From contig NZ_JBHLUA010000012.1 in the NCBI RefSeq assembly GCF_042433895.1, positions 806,001-870,000 of the forward strand: a stretch of 64,000 nt of DNA. The letters are read 5' to 3'. The notes under the pieces are model-generated. The model ran no database searches. It saw only the letters and a program-made list of their open reading frames with translations, and had not been told where the DNA came from. Shown piece by piece: positions 35,856-43,741 of this stretch (its first letter is position 1; the number at the start of each line of letters is the position of its first letter). The DNA is from Mesonia maritima. GTDB taxonomy: Bacteria > Bacteroidota > Bacteroidia > Flavobacteriales > Flavobacteriaceae. The position numbers and the translations under genes were made by a program.

Positions 35856-36317
35856 ATGAAGCAATTTTTTTTCATACTACTATTAGTGTTGAGTTTTACG
35901 GCATGCCAAGATGTGGAAACCGCCGAAAAACCCGAAAACCTAATTGAAAAGAAAAAAATGGTTGATGTACTTTTTGATCTCACTAAACTTGAAGCCACAA
36001 AAAATTACAGCACGCGAGAATTCAATAAACGTGAAGTGGACGCAAAGGAGTTGATTTTTGAAAAATATAAAATCGATAGTTTGCAACTTGCCCAAAGTAT
36101 GGCTTATTACGCTGAAGATTTTAAAGTAAACGAAGCAATTTACGATGAAGTTAAAGAGCGTTTAGAAAAAGAAAAAGATCATTTCGATTCGATTATGAAT
36201 GCAGAACGTACTGAAAAAACAGACAGCATTCAAGCAAAAAAAGAGCAAGACAGTATTAAAAATGCACTTCAACTTAAATTAAAGGAAAGCGTTCAGAATA
36301 TTTCAGATGAAAGTTAA
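35856..36317 (+). CDS. DUF4296 lipoprotein
   Basis: A 153-residue lipoprotein (signal MKQFFFILLLVLSFTAC, lipidated Cys17) with one DUF4296 domain and a long charged coiled-coil-like tail rich in Glu and Lys. It begins 1 base after the dihydroorotase stop and ends with a TTAA overlap with the convergent epimerase gene. The function of the family is unknown. It probably faces the periplasm. Confidence 0.85.
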   Translation: MKQFFFILLLVLSFTACQDVETAEKPENLIEKKKMVDVLFDLTKLEATKNYSTREFNKREVDAKELIFEKYKIDSLQLAQSMAYYAEDFKVNEAIYDEVKERLEKEKDHFDSIMNAERTEKTDSIQAKKEQDSIKNALQLKLKESVQNISDES

Positions 36318-37324
36318 TTTTCGCTGATAAATTCTTTTCCTGTTTTTTGAATAACCTTTTCAATCGGTTGAAATTCGTAATTTAATTTCTCTTTCACTTT
36401 CTCATTAGAATAGTAAGAACGCGAGGAAATGGCTTTTATGGAACGCGAAGTAAGCTCTTTTTTAGTGTTGAAGAAAAATTTACCCAGCGATTGAAAAATC
36501 CATCCTAGAAAAACCATCCATGAGTGTAAGCGTTTGGTAGGTTTCGGTTTATGAATGCTTACTGCAATTTGTTGCAAAACTTCTTTAAACGATAAATTTT
36601 CGCTAATTATAATAAAACGTTCATTCTGAAGGTCGCTTTGCATTAATTTCCGCATAATATTAACTACATCTTCTACACCAACAAAACCTGTAGTAAGCGG
36701 AAAATGATAACGTAAACCATTGGCTACTTTTTTAAAAAGCAATCCGCTGCCAGCATCCCAAAATCCGTTGCCAATAATTACACCGGGATTTACAATTACA
36801 ACGCTTAAACCTTCTTGTGAAGCGCGCCAAACTTCCATTTCGCCACCGTATTTTGTAATGGAATAATTATCGTGAAAATTCTCATTAATTCTAGGCGAGT
36901 TTTCAGTAATTTTTTTTGTTCCAATTTCGTCTCCCAACGAGGCGATAGAACTTACGTGGCAGAGCTTTTTTATATTTTTTGAAAGTGCAATATTTACCAC
37001 ATTTGCGGTTCCTTCAATATTTATTTTCCGAAGTTTTTTATAATCGCGAACATCATAAGAAATTAAACCGGCGCAATGGTAAACGTAAGAAATTCCTTTA
37101 AAAGCATCGGTTAAAGTAGGAATATCGGTAATATCAGCTTTAAACCATTCAATTTTAGAAAAATATTTTTCGGTTTTTTCTTTAAAGTAAGTTGCTAATA
37201 CTTTTTTGGCAAGCGAAATTTTTTCTTCACTTCTGTATAAAGCTCGAATTGGCGTTTCTTCCAGCACTAATTTCGCCAATAAATGCGAACCGACTAAACC
37301 TGTAGCTCCCGTTACTAAAATCAT
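36314..37324 (-). CDS. NAD-dependent epimerase/dehydratase family protein
   Basis: A 336-residue extended short-chain dehydrogenase/reductase. The NAD(P)-binding VTGATGLVGSHL is at residues 4-15, and the catalytic YxxxK is in NYSITKYGGE. The Ser/Thr partner is in HVSSIASLG. A conserved NPGVIIG segment follows. It resembles the dihydroflavonol-reductase-like or 3-beta-hydroxysteroid-dehydrogenase-like group. The substrate cannot be told. Its gene converges on the DUF4296 gene and is divergent from tyrS. Confidence 0.88.
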   Translation of the reverse strand: MILVTGATGLVGSHLLAKLVLEETPIRALYRSEEKISLAKKVLATYFKEKTEKYFSKIEWFKADITDIPTLTDAFKGISYVYHCAGLISYDVRDYKKLRKINIEGTANVVNIALSKNIKKLCHVSSIASLGDEIGTKKITENSPRINENFHDNYSITKYGGEMEVWRASQEGLSVVIVNPGVIIGNGFWDAGSGLLFKKVANGLRYHFPLTTGFVGVEDVVNIMRKLMQSDLQNERFIIISENLSFKEVLQQIAVSIHKPKPTKRLHSWMVFLGWIFQSLGKFFFNTKKELTSRSIKAISSRSYYSNEKVKEKLNYEFQPIEKVIQKTGKEFISEN

Positions 37325-37369
37325 AGCGTAAATATAGGTATTTCTCTATCGAAAATTTTTCATTTCTAC

Positions 37370-37377
37370 TATCTTTG
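37370..37377 (+). promoter_or_regulatory. Bacteroidota -7 box for tyrS
   Basis: TATCTTTG matches TAnnTTTG and lies 29 bases before the tyrS ATG. Confidence 0.55.
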
Positions 37378-37405
37378 CTTTTCGTTTAAAATTAAATTTA
37401 GAAAA

Positions 37406-38701
37406 ATGGCCAAAAATTTTGTAGAAGAATTAACGTGGAGAGGAATGTTACATGATGTAATGCCTGGAACGGAAGAGCATTTGCAAGAAGAAATGCGATC
37501 GGCTTATATTGGGTTCGATCCAACTTCAGATTCTTTACATATCGGAAGTTTAGTTCCGATAATGCTTTTGGCACATTATCAGCGTTGCGGACATAAACCT
37601 TATGCCTTGGTTGGTGGAGCAACAGGAATGATTGGCGATCCCTCAGGAAAGTCTAATGAGCGAAATTTATTAGATGAAAAATCTCTGAAGAAAAATCAAG
37701 ACGGAATTAAAAAACAGTTATCTAAATTTTTAGATTTTTCAAATAAAGATGAAAATGCGGCTGTGTTGGTTAATAACTACGATTGGATGAAAGATTTTTC
37801 ATTCTTAGAATTTATTCGAGATGTTGGAAAGCACATTACCGTGAATTATATGATGGCGAAAGATTCGGTTAAAAAACGCCTTTCTTCAGAAGCAAAAGAA
37901 GGAATGAGTTTTACTGAATTCACTTATCAATTAGTGCAAGGTTATGATTTTTTACACCTCTTTAAAGCGCATAATTGTACGCTGCAAATGGGCGGAAGCG
38001 ACCAATGGGGAAACATTACTACCGGAACCGAATTAATTAGAAGAATTGGAAATGGAAAAGGTTACGCGTTAACTTGTCCGTTAATTACCAAAGCCGATGG
38101 AAGTAAATTCGGGAAAACCGAAGGCGGAAATGTTTGGTTAGATAAAGAGCGAACTTCGCCTTACAAATTTTACCAGTATTGGTTAAATACAAGCGATGAA
38201 GATGCTGAAAAGTATATTAAAATCTTTACTTTTTTAGAAAAAGAAACCATTGAAAACTTGATAAAGGAACATCAAGCGGAGCCACATTTACGTATTCTTC
38301 AGAAAAAATTAGCTGAAGAAATTACCACAATGGTACATTCTAAAGAAGATTTAGAAAATGCGATACAAGCATCGGAGGTGTTATTTGGAAAAAGTACTGC
38401 GGAAGATTTAAAGAAATTAGACGAAAAAACTTTTTTAGATGTTTTTGAAGGTGTCCCTCAAGCAGAAATCAGCAAAGAAAAAGTTGATGAAGGCTTAGAT
38501 ATGATTGCAGCGCTTTCTGCTGAAACCAATTTTCTACCAAGTAATGGTGAAGCGAGGAGAGCTTTAAAAGCAAATTCAGTTTCAGTTAATAAAGAAAAAG
38601 TAAAAGAAGACTATACAATTACTGAAAGTGATTTAATAAATGGAAAATATATTATTTTAAATAAAGGGAAGAAAAATACATATATTATTAAAATAAGCTA
38701 A
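37406..38701 (+). CDS. tyrS: Tyrosine-tRNA ligase
   Basis: This class I synthetase charges tRNA-Tyr. The 431-residue length is normal. The HIGH equivalent is SLHIGSLVP (near residue 45), the tyrosine-binding QGYDFLHLF and QMGGSDQWGN segments follow, and the KMSKS equivalent reads KFGKT. A C-terminal S4 RNA-binding domain (about residues 365-431) is present. A strong hairpin lies 12 bases after the stop. Confidence 0.97.
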   Translation: MAKNFVEELTWRGMLHDVMPGTEEHLQEEMRSAYIGFDPTSDSLHIGSLVPIMLLAHYQRCGHKPYALVGGATGMIGDPSGKSNERNLLDEKSLKKNQDGIKKQLSKFLDFSNKDENAAVLVNNYDWMKDFSFLEFIRDVGKHITVNYMMAKDSVKKRLSSEAKEGMSFTEFTYQLVQGYDFLHLFKAHNCTLQMGGSDQWGNITTGTELIRRIGNGKGYALTCPLITKADGSKFGKTEGGNVWLDKERTSPYKFYQYWLNTSDEDAEKYIKIFTFLEKETIENLIKEHQAEPHLRILQKKLAEEITTMVHSKEDLENAIQASEVLFGKSTAEDLKKLDEKTFLDVFEGVPQAEISKEKVDEGLDMIAALSAETNFLPSNGEARRALKANSVSVNKEKVKEDYTITESDLINGKYIILNKGKKNTYIIKIS

Positions 38702-38712
38702 GACCAAAAAAA

Positions 38713-38744
38713 GGAGAACCCGAGCAAAAAGCTCGGGATTCTCC
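38713..38744. terminator. Hairpin after tyrS without a T tract
   Basis: GGAGAACCCGAGC and GCTCGGGATTCTCC pair with one bulged base around an A-rich loop. No T run follows on the plus strand, so it may work as an mRNA 3'-end stabiliser or attenuator, not as a plain terminator. Confidence 0.55.
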
Positions 38745-38764
38745 AACTAACTAACCAATCTATT

Positions 38765-38794
38765 ATGAAAAAACTTCATCTTAGCATTATATAA
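38765..38794 (+). other. Nine-residue reading frame downstream of the tyrS hairpin
   Basis: After the hairpin, a CTAACTAACCAATCTATT stretch leads into ATG and a frame encoding MKKLHLSII and a stop. It resembles the start of a secreted-protein gene that has been cut short, or a leader peptide behind an attenuator-like hairpin. Confidence 0.25.
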
Positions 38795-38861
38795 GACGTA
38801 TAAGTTCCCTATTTATTACATTTTTTTATAATCTTAACATAAGAATAACAATCGTAAGGTT

Positions 38862-39839
38862 TTACAAGGCCATTAAGTTGCAACCTCTAATATCGCTGTG
38901 GTCGAATCTACCTAAAATTTCAAATTTATTTTCTGCTATTTGTTTTCCTAAATCTTGTGTGGCAATAAAACTGCAAGAATTTATATTTGCAAAATCGATT
39001 ACGTTAATGCCGCCGTTTTTTTGTTTTGGTAAAATGGTAAGCGGATCTTCCGGATCTCTAATAAGTAATTTCATTTGTGGTGGACATTCGAAAATTCCAT
39101 CGCCTTTGGAATAGGCTTGCGAAAGTAATTCTGTCATTCCATATTCGCTGTGAATTTTATCTAATCCAAATCCCTTTTTTAAATGCGCGTGCAATTCTTC
39201 GCGAATCATTTCTTTTCTTTTGCCTTTCATTCCGCCAGTCTCCATGACAATCGTATTTTTTAAGTTGAATTGGCTTTTTTCAATTAAATCTAAAAGCGCA
39301 AATGAAACACCGAGCAGAAGTATTTTTTTTCCTTCAGCATCTAATTTTTTTACGGTTTCTGCTAATTCATTTAAATTATTTAGGTAAAATCCGCTTTCGG
39401 GATAGCGACTTTTTTCAATAAAATCTTGCGCCATATAAATGAGTGAAGAGCCTTTTCGTTCTAAATAGGACGGAAGTAAAGCAAGAACACAATAATTTTC
39501 TATTTCGCCATAAAAGTGCTTGAATGCGGTGCGAAAACTTTTCTTATAAATTTCAATATCGGTCACCAAGTGTTTGCTTGGCTGTTGACCTGTGGTTCCA
39601 CTACTCGTAAATATTTCTGATATATTTTCTTTTGAAGATAAAATTTGGTGTGATTTGAAGAACTCGATAGGTAAAAAAGGAATTTCTTCAAGACATTTTA
39701 CATTTTTTGGATTGCGATGAAGAAGCGAAGAAAAGCGTTGGTATGTTTCATTATTTTTATATTGAAAACGAAAAATTTCCAGTGCTTTTTCTTCAAAATC
39801 TTTATCGTTTGAAATAGAGAATAGGTTAGTAGTATTCAT
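38862..39839 (-). CDS. LuxE/PaaK-type acyl-protein synthetase-like protein
   Basis: A 325-residue adenylate-forming enzyme relative. The phosphate-binding motif TSSGTTGQQPS lies near residues 79-89, followed by a METGGMKGKRKEM segment and HSEYGMTELLSQAY, all features of the LuxE acyl-protein synthetase family. LuxE itself activates a fatty acid in bacterial bioluminescence, but no luxCDAB genes are nearby, so the role here must differ. From memory, such stand-alone copies occur in many Flavobacteriaceae. The substrate is unknown. Confidence 0.82.
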   Translation of the reverse strand: MNTTNLFSISNDKDFEEKALEIFRFQYKNNETYQRFSSLLHRNPKNVKCLEEIPFLPIEFFKSHQILSSKENISEIFTSSGTTGQQPSKHLVTDIEIYKKSFRTAFKHFYGEIENYCVLALLPSYLERKGSSLIYMAQDFIEKSRYPESGFYLNNLNELAETVKKLDAEGKKILLLGVSFALLDLIEKSQFNLKNTIVMETGGMKGKRKEMIREELHAHLKKGFGLDKIHSEYGMTELLSQAYSKGDGIFECPPQMKLLIRDPEDPLTILPKQKNGGINVIDFANINSCSFIATQDLGKQIAENKFEILGRFDHSDIRGCNLMAL

Positions 39840-39857
39840 TCAAGAAAATATATATCG

Positions 39858-39865
39858 CAAAAGTA
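39858..39865 (-). promoter_or_regulatory. Bacteroidota -7 box for the LuxE-like gene
   Basis: On the minus strand TACTTTTG matches TAnnTTTG and lies 18 bases before the ATG at 39839. Confidence 0.55.
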
Positions 39866-39876
39866 TTAAAATAAAA

Positions 39877-39903
39877 AAAGCACCTCTAGAAAGAGATGCT
39901 TTT
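39877..39903 (-). terminator. Terminator after the T9SS-secreted protein gene
   Basis: AAAGCACCTCT and AGAGATGCTTT form an imperfect stem with a run of A's on the left, which is a T tract on the minus strand. Confidence 0.6.
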
Positions 39904-39923
39904 ATAGTAAATTTTCTTAGAAA

Positions 39924-41624
39924 TTACTCGATGATAAGCTTTTTAGTAGTGGCTTTACCGTCTTGAATAACTTTTACTAAATAAACTCCGCTTTGTAAAG
40001 TGGAAACATTTACAGCGTTTGAAGTTAATTTTTGAGCCAATACTTTTTGTCCTAAAATATTGAAGATAGCAACTTCAGCTTCTGTATTCTTCGCAGTTTT
40101 TATTTGAACCGTTCCAGTTGAAGTTGGGTTTGGATATAATGAAAACTCAGAAATTGTTGCATTTTCAACTGCTAAATTTGCATCAATATCATTGCTATTA
40201 CGAGGATAAATTTGTGCAGTTCCATTAAATTCAGCTCCTAAACCAACAAGATTAATAGTTCCTGTAGGAATTTGGTTTCCAATATAATCAGCATCAAAGA
40301 AATTTGTTCTTAAAATGGAAGTTTCGCTACCATTTGAGATGTCATAACTTTCGCCACCTTGAAAAGTTCCGTTTCCATCAGTAATATCGGCAATAGTGAT
40401 ATTTTGGAAAGTAATTACTTCAGATTCATAGTCATTAGGATTGTTGTTGAAATCAGCAAGAGTAATAATTTGTGGAGTTATAGTATTTCCTGTGGAAGTA
40501 GTAGCTCCAGGATCAGATTCCGGTACAAATTGAAGCACGCCATTGTATTCTGATAATTCTCCTGTAATACCTGTAATTCCATCACCTACATTATACGTCG
40601 TTGTAATTATACCTGCATCATCATCAATTAAAATTGCTGCTGAATTATCTTCGATATATTTTTGGTTACGTGTTTCTCTTTGGAAAGTTATAACTGCTTC
40701 TCCGGTAAGGGTGTAAGTGTTACCTACTGTACCTAGTCTCAATTCAGAGATGTCAGAAACTTGAACAGCGGGCTGGCAACTTGGAGAAGTAATATTATCT
40801 GATATATTGCAAGTAGTGCTAGTTATAGTGTAGTCTAAATCGGTTCCCTCAGGGATTCCTGTAATAATAATTTGTCCAGAAGTATCTGTACTTGGATCAT
40901 TAGAATTTACCATATCTAAATTTCCGGCACTAAATGTATAAGAATATGTTTCGGTTCCTCCGCCAGTAAATGAAGCAGTAACTGAATAAGTGTCTGTACC
41001 GCTTGAAATACTCTCGCAGATAACATTATCTATTGTAATATTTAATGGACAAACTGTAGAACAGTTAATATTCATTGCATCTGGAGTAGGGTTTCCCACA
41101 CAAAATGTACCTCCAGTTCCTCTTTGAATTGATTCGGTATCTTTATTTCCATTAATATTCTCATCGTATTGAACAGTTTGATTAAGTCCAGTAAGTAACT
41201 CTGTATCGTCACTATCACTAGTTCCATAAACCAAAGCATCAATTAAGTTTGTAGATGTAACAGGAGTATCATTAGGAAAGTCTGTATCATCTCCAGAATA
41301 AATAGCTACAGCATCTGCACCGTTTTGTAATGTGCCTAAGCTTATGTCAGGGTTTGCAATAGTCCCATTACCTAATATAAATAACCCGTTACTATCTGTA
41401 GTATATCCATCTAAATCATATGCTGCATAACTTTCATCACTACTTCCATTATATAATACTACGACATAACCATCTAATGAAGTATTAGGATTTGTAGTTT
41501 TAAGTTCAATAAATTCAGCATTATCTGTACCCGTTTGGTCTGAGTCTAACTCATTAATAACCACTTGTCCGAAGGATAAAGTGCTTATTAAACAGATTAA
41601 AATTGAAAACGTAATTTTTTTCAT
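39924..41624 (-). CDS. T9SS-secreted protein with lamin-tail and DUF5689-like domains
   Basis: A 566-residue extracellular protein. Residues 1-19 are a Sec signal (cleavage near SFGQ). Residues 20-190 look like a lamin-tail domain (VVINELDSDQTG, then AEFIELKTT). A loop region with Cys pairs follows, and residues 290-480 resemble a DUF5689/OB-like domain (ELRLGTVGNTYTLTGEAV). The last 75 residues are a type A sorting signal for the type IX secretion system (SLYPNPTSTGTVQI, then GVYLVKVIQDGKATTKKLI). Such proteins often accompany extracellular nucleases or phosphatases, but no enzyme motif is seen. It is the third gene of the minus-strand block headed by the TonB receptor, though it has its own promoter box. 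Confidence 0.85.
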   Translation of the reverse strand: MKKITFSILICLISTLSFGQVVINELDSDQTGTDNAEFIELKTTNPNTSLDGYVVVLYNGSSDESYAAYDLDGYTTDSNGLFILGNGTIANPDISLGTLQNGADAVAIYSGDDTDFPNDTPVTSTNLIDALVYGTSDSDDTELLTGLNQTVQYDENINGNKDTESIQRGTGGTFCVGNPTPDAMNINCSTVCPLNITIDNVICESISSGTDTYSVTASFTGGGTETYSYTFSAGNLDMVNSNDPSTDTSGQIIITGIPEGTDLDYTITSTTCNISDNITSPSCQPAVQVSDISELRLGTVGNTYTLTGEAVITFQRETRNQKYIEDNSAAILIDDDAGIITTTYNVGDGITGITGELSEYNGVLQFVPESDPGATTSTGNTITPQIITLADFNNNPNDYESEVITFQNITIADITDGNGTFQGGESYDISNGSETSILRTNFFDADYIGNQIPTGTINLVGLGAEFNGTAQIYPRNSNDIDANLAVENATISEFSLYPNPTSTGTVQIKTAKNTEAEVAIFNILGQKVLAQKLTSNAVNVSTLQSGVYLVKVIQDGKATTKKLIIE

Positions 41625-41649
41625 AACAATTTTTATTTATTTAATAATG

Positions 41650-41657
41650 CAAATATA
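41650..41657 (-). promoter_or_regulatory. Bacteroidota -7 box for the T9SS-secreted protein gene
   Basis: On the minus strand TATATTTG matches TAnnTTTG and lies 25 bases before the ATG at 41624. Confidence 0.55.
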
Positions 41658-41730
41658 AACATTTGGGATGTGTTTTTAAATAGCATTTCTTAAATATTAG
41701 GGACTTAACTTTTTGATAATACACAAAAAA

Positions 41731-41760
41731 AATAGGCTGTTCTAAAAAGAACAACCTATT
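41731..41760 (-). terminator. Terminator after the duplicated lipoprotein gene
   Basis: AATAGGCTGTTCT and AGAACAACCTATT form a 13-base stem with one mismatch and a four-base A loop. A's on the left give a T tract on the minus strand. Confidence 0.8.
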
Positions 41761-41783
41761 CTAAATGATTACGATTTTAAATT

Positions 41784-43700
41784 TTAGTTTGTTGCCCAGC
41801 TAAAATCGTTTACATCTACAGTTGCTGCTACTTCATAAGTTAAAGTAGGATCTGCGATGTTACCATCAATTGATATGTTTGAAAGTGGACCGTCGTTTGC
41901 CATATCAATAGAGGTCTCGTAACCACTTAAAGAAAGTCCGGTAATTGTAGCTCCAGACTGCGCTTTAAACTGTAAAGCAGTTCCTCCTTCTTGAGAAATG
42001 GCAGTAAAGTTTACAATTTTAGGATTGTTATTAGTTCCATCAGCCTCTAATGCAGTTGAGAACCCAGGTTCAGTGTGAAGAACATACGTGTTTGTTAATG
42101 TTCCTTCCCATCCTTCTGTCCAGTCGATAGCGTCATCTTCTAAGTTTTCAACGTAAACGTTGGTTGCATTTGCAGCACCTCCGAAGAATTCGATACCGTC
42201 ATCTTGACCATCGATAATTGCGATGTTCTCGATAGTTGTGTTAGCTCCAACAGCGTATAAAGTAAGACCATTATACTGTGATTCTGAGTTAATTTGAGCT
42301 CCAGATTTTTTAATGATTAAGTACTCAATAGATCCTGAACTATCATCATTATTATCACCACCATAGATTAAACCACCAACTTCAGCAGTTGCGTTTACAC
42401 CCGCAGTAGTTACACCTTCTCCTAAAAGAAGTAAACCACCCCAAACTCCATTTGAATCAGGACCCATTTCAACTGGGTTGCTAGCAGTACCTTCAATAAA
42501 AATTTGTCCTCCTTTTTGAACCGCAATATAAACATCAGTTCCAGTTCCGGTAACAATTTTAGTTCCTGCAGGAATTGTTAAGCTTGCACCTTCTTCAACA
42601 CTAAGAATACCAGGTAAACTATAAGTTATAGAAGGATCTAACTCTACGTCTGAAGTAATTTCACCATTTAAAATATTATCAATATTTGCATTTGCAATCC
42701 AATCAAAATCAGAAAGAGAAACTGTAGATGGACCAGTGTAGGTAGCATCAAGATCTGCAACTTCACCATTGATAGAGATGTTAGTTAGAGGACCATCATT
42801 TGCCATATCTAAAGCAGTCTCATATCCGTTTAAAGATAAACCAGTGATTGTTGCACCAGACTGAGCTTTAAATTGTAATGCAGTTCCACCTGTTTGAGAA
42901 ACAGCAGTAAAGTTTGTAATGGTTGGGTTGTTGTTAGTTCCATCAGCTTCTATAGCTGTAGAGAAACCTTCGATTGAGTGAAGAACATACGTGTTTGTTA
43001 ATGTTCCTTCCCATCCTTCTGTCCAGTCGATAGCGTCATCTTCTAAGTTTTCAACGTAAACGTTGGTTGCGTTTGCAGCACCTCCGAAAAATTCGATACC
43101 ATCATCTTGACCGTTTAAAATCGCGATGTTTTCAATTACGGTTTCAGATCCTACAGAGTAAAGTGTAAGTCCGTTGTACTGAGACTCAGAGTTAATTTGA
43201 GCTCCAGACTGCTCGATAACTAAATATTTAATTGATCCAGAGTTATCTGCATTATTATTACCACCGTAAATTAAACCACCAACTTCAGCAGTTGCATCTA
43301 CTCCGGCAGTAGTTTTACCTTCACCTAAGATAACTAAACCACCCCAAGTTCCACTACCTTCTGGTGCCATTCTTACTGGCGAAGAAGCTGTTCCTTGGAT
43401 ATCGATTTTTGCACCTTGTTGTACAACCATATAAACATCTGTTCCAGTTTCGGTAGTAATTTGAGTTCCTGCAGGAATGGTTAATTTAGCTCCTGGCTCT
43501 ACGCTAAAAATACCTGTTAATTGGTAATTTGTTCCTGCGTCTAAAGTCATATCCTCTGTGATAGACCCGTTAAGTTCAGATTCTGCGATTGGAGTATCAT
43601 CGTCTGATGAAGAATCGTCATCATTGTTACAGCTAGTTGCGAAAACCGCTAATAACAAAATCGAAAATAAAACTGATAAGTTTTTAATTGATTTTTTCAT
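41784..43700 (-). CDS. Internally duplicated beta-helix-like lipoprotein
   Basis: A 638-residue lipoprotein (lipobox AVFATSC, Cys24, followed by an Asp/Ser-rich linker). The mature protein consists of two copies of a module of 301 residues, beginning at about residues 43 (LNGSITEDMTLD) and 344 (LNGEITSDVELD). Each copy has short Gly- and Asn-rich beta-strand repeats resembling a right-handed beta-helix, with conserved segments such as LTIPAGT, AEVGGLIYGG, SGAQINSESQYNGLTLY, DDGIEFFGGAANATN and EADGTNNNP. No catalytic motif is evident, so it is more likely a surface or binding protein. It follows the TonB receptor by 41 bases and occupies the place where SusD-like lipoproteins are usually found. 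Confidence 0.8.
   Translation of the reverse strand: MKKSIKNLSVLFSILLLAVFATSCNNDDDSSSDDDTPIAESELNGSITEDMTLDAGTNYQLTGIFSVEPGAKLTIPAGTQITTETGTDVYMVVQQGAKIDIQGTASSPVRMAPEGSGTWGGLVILGEGKTTAGVDATAEVGGLIYGGNNNADNSGSIKYLVIEQSGAQINSESQYNGLTLYSVGSETVIENIAILNGQDDGIEFFGGAANATNVYVENLEDDAIDWTEGWEGTLTNTYVLHSIEGFSTAIEADGTNNNPTITNFTAVSQTGGTALQFKAQSGATITGLSLNGYETALDMANDGPLTNISINGEVADLDATYTGPSTVSLSDFDWIANANIDNILNGEITSDVELDPSITYSLPGILSVEEGASLTIPAGTKIVTGTGTDVYIAVQKGGQIFIEGTASNPVEMGPDSNGVWGGLLLLGEGVTTAGVNATAEVGGLIYGGDNNDDSSGSIEYLIIKKSGAQINSESQYNGLTLYAVGANTTIENIAIIDGQDDGIEFFGGAANATNVYVENLEDDAIDWTEGWEGTLTNTYVLHTEPGFSTALEADGTNNNPKIVNFTAISQEGGTALQFKAQSGATITGLSLSGYETSIDMANDGPLSNISIDGNIADPTLTYEVAATVDVNDFSWATN
42078..42213 (-). 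repeat. Direct repeat, second copy (pairs with 42981-43116)
   Basis: Within the duplicated lipoprotein gene, 42078-42167 is identical over 90 bases to 42981-43070, exactly 903 bases away. The next 40 or so bases differ at three positions, all synonymous. The rest of the two modules is more diverged, so this segment has probably been homogenised. Confidence 0.9.
42981..43116 (-). repeat. Direct repeat, first copy (pairs with 42078-42213)
   Basis: This copy encodes the segment DDGIEFFGG to EGTLTNTYVLH of the N-terminal module. It is the partner of the near-identical stretch 903 bases away in the C-terminal module. Confidence 0.9.
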
Positions 43701-43741
43701 TGTTTTTGATTTAAAATTAAAATTGATTAAAAGGTTCTTGT

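Noticed and set aside
39924..41624. T9SS-secreted protein considered as an extracellular nuclease
   Set aside because: A lamin-tail domain is often fused to nucleases, but no endonuclease/exonuclease/phosphatase catalytic motif is present, so only the domain description is reported.
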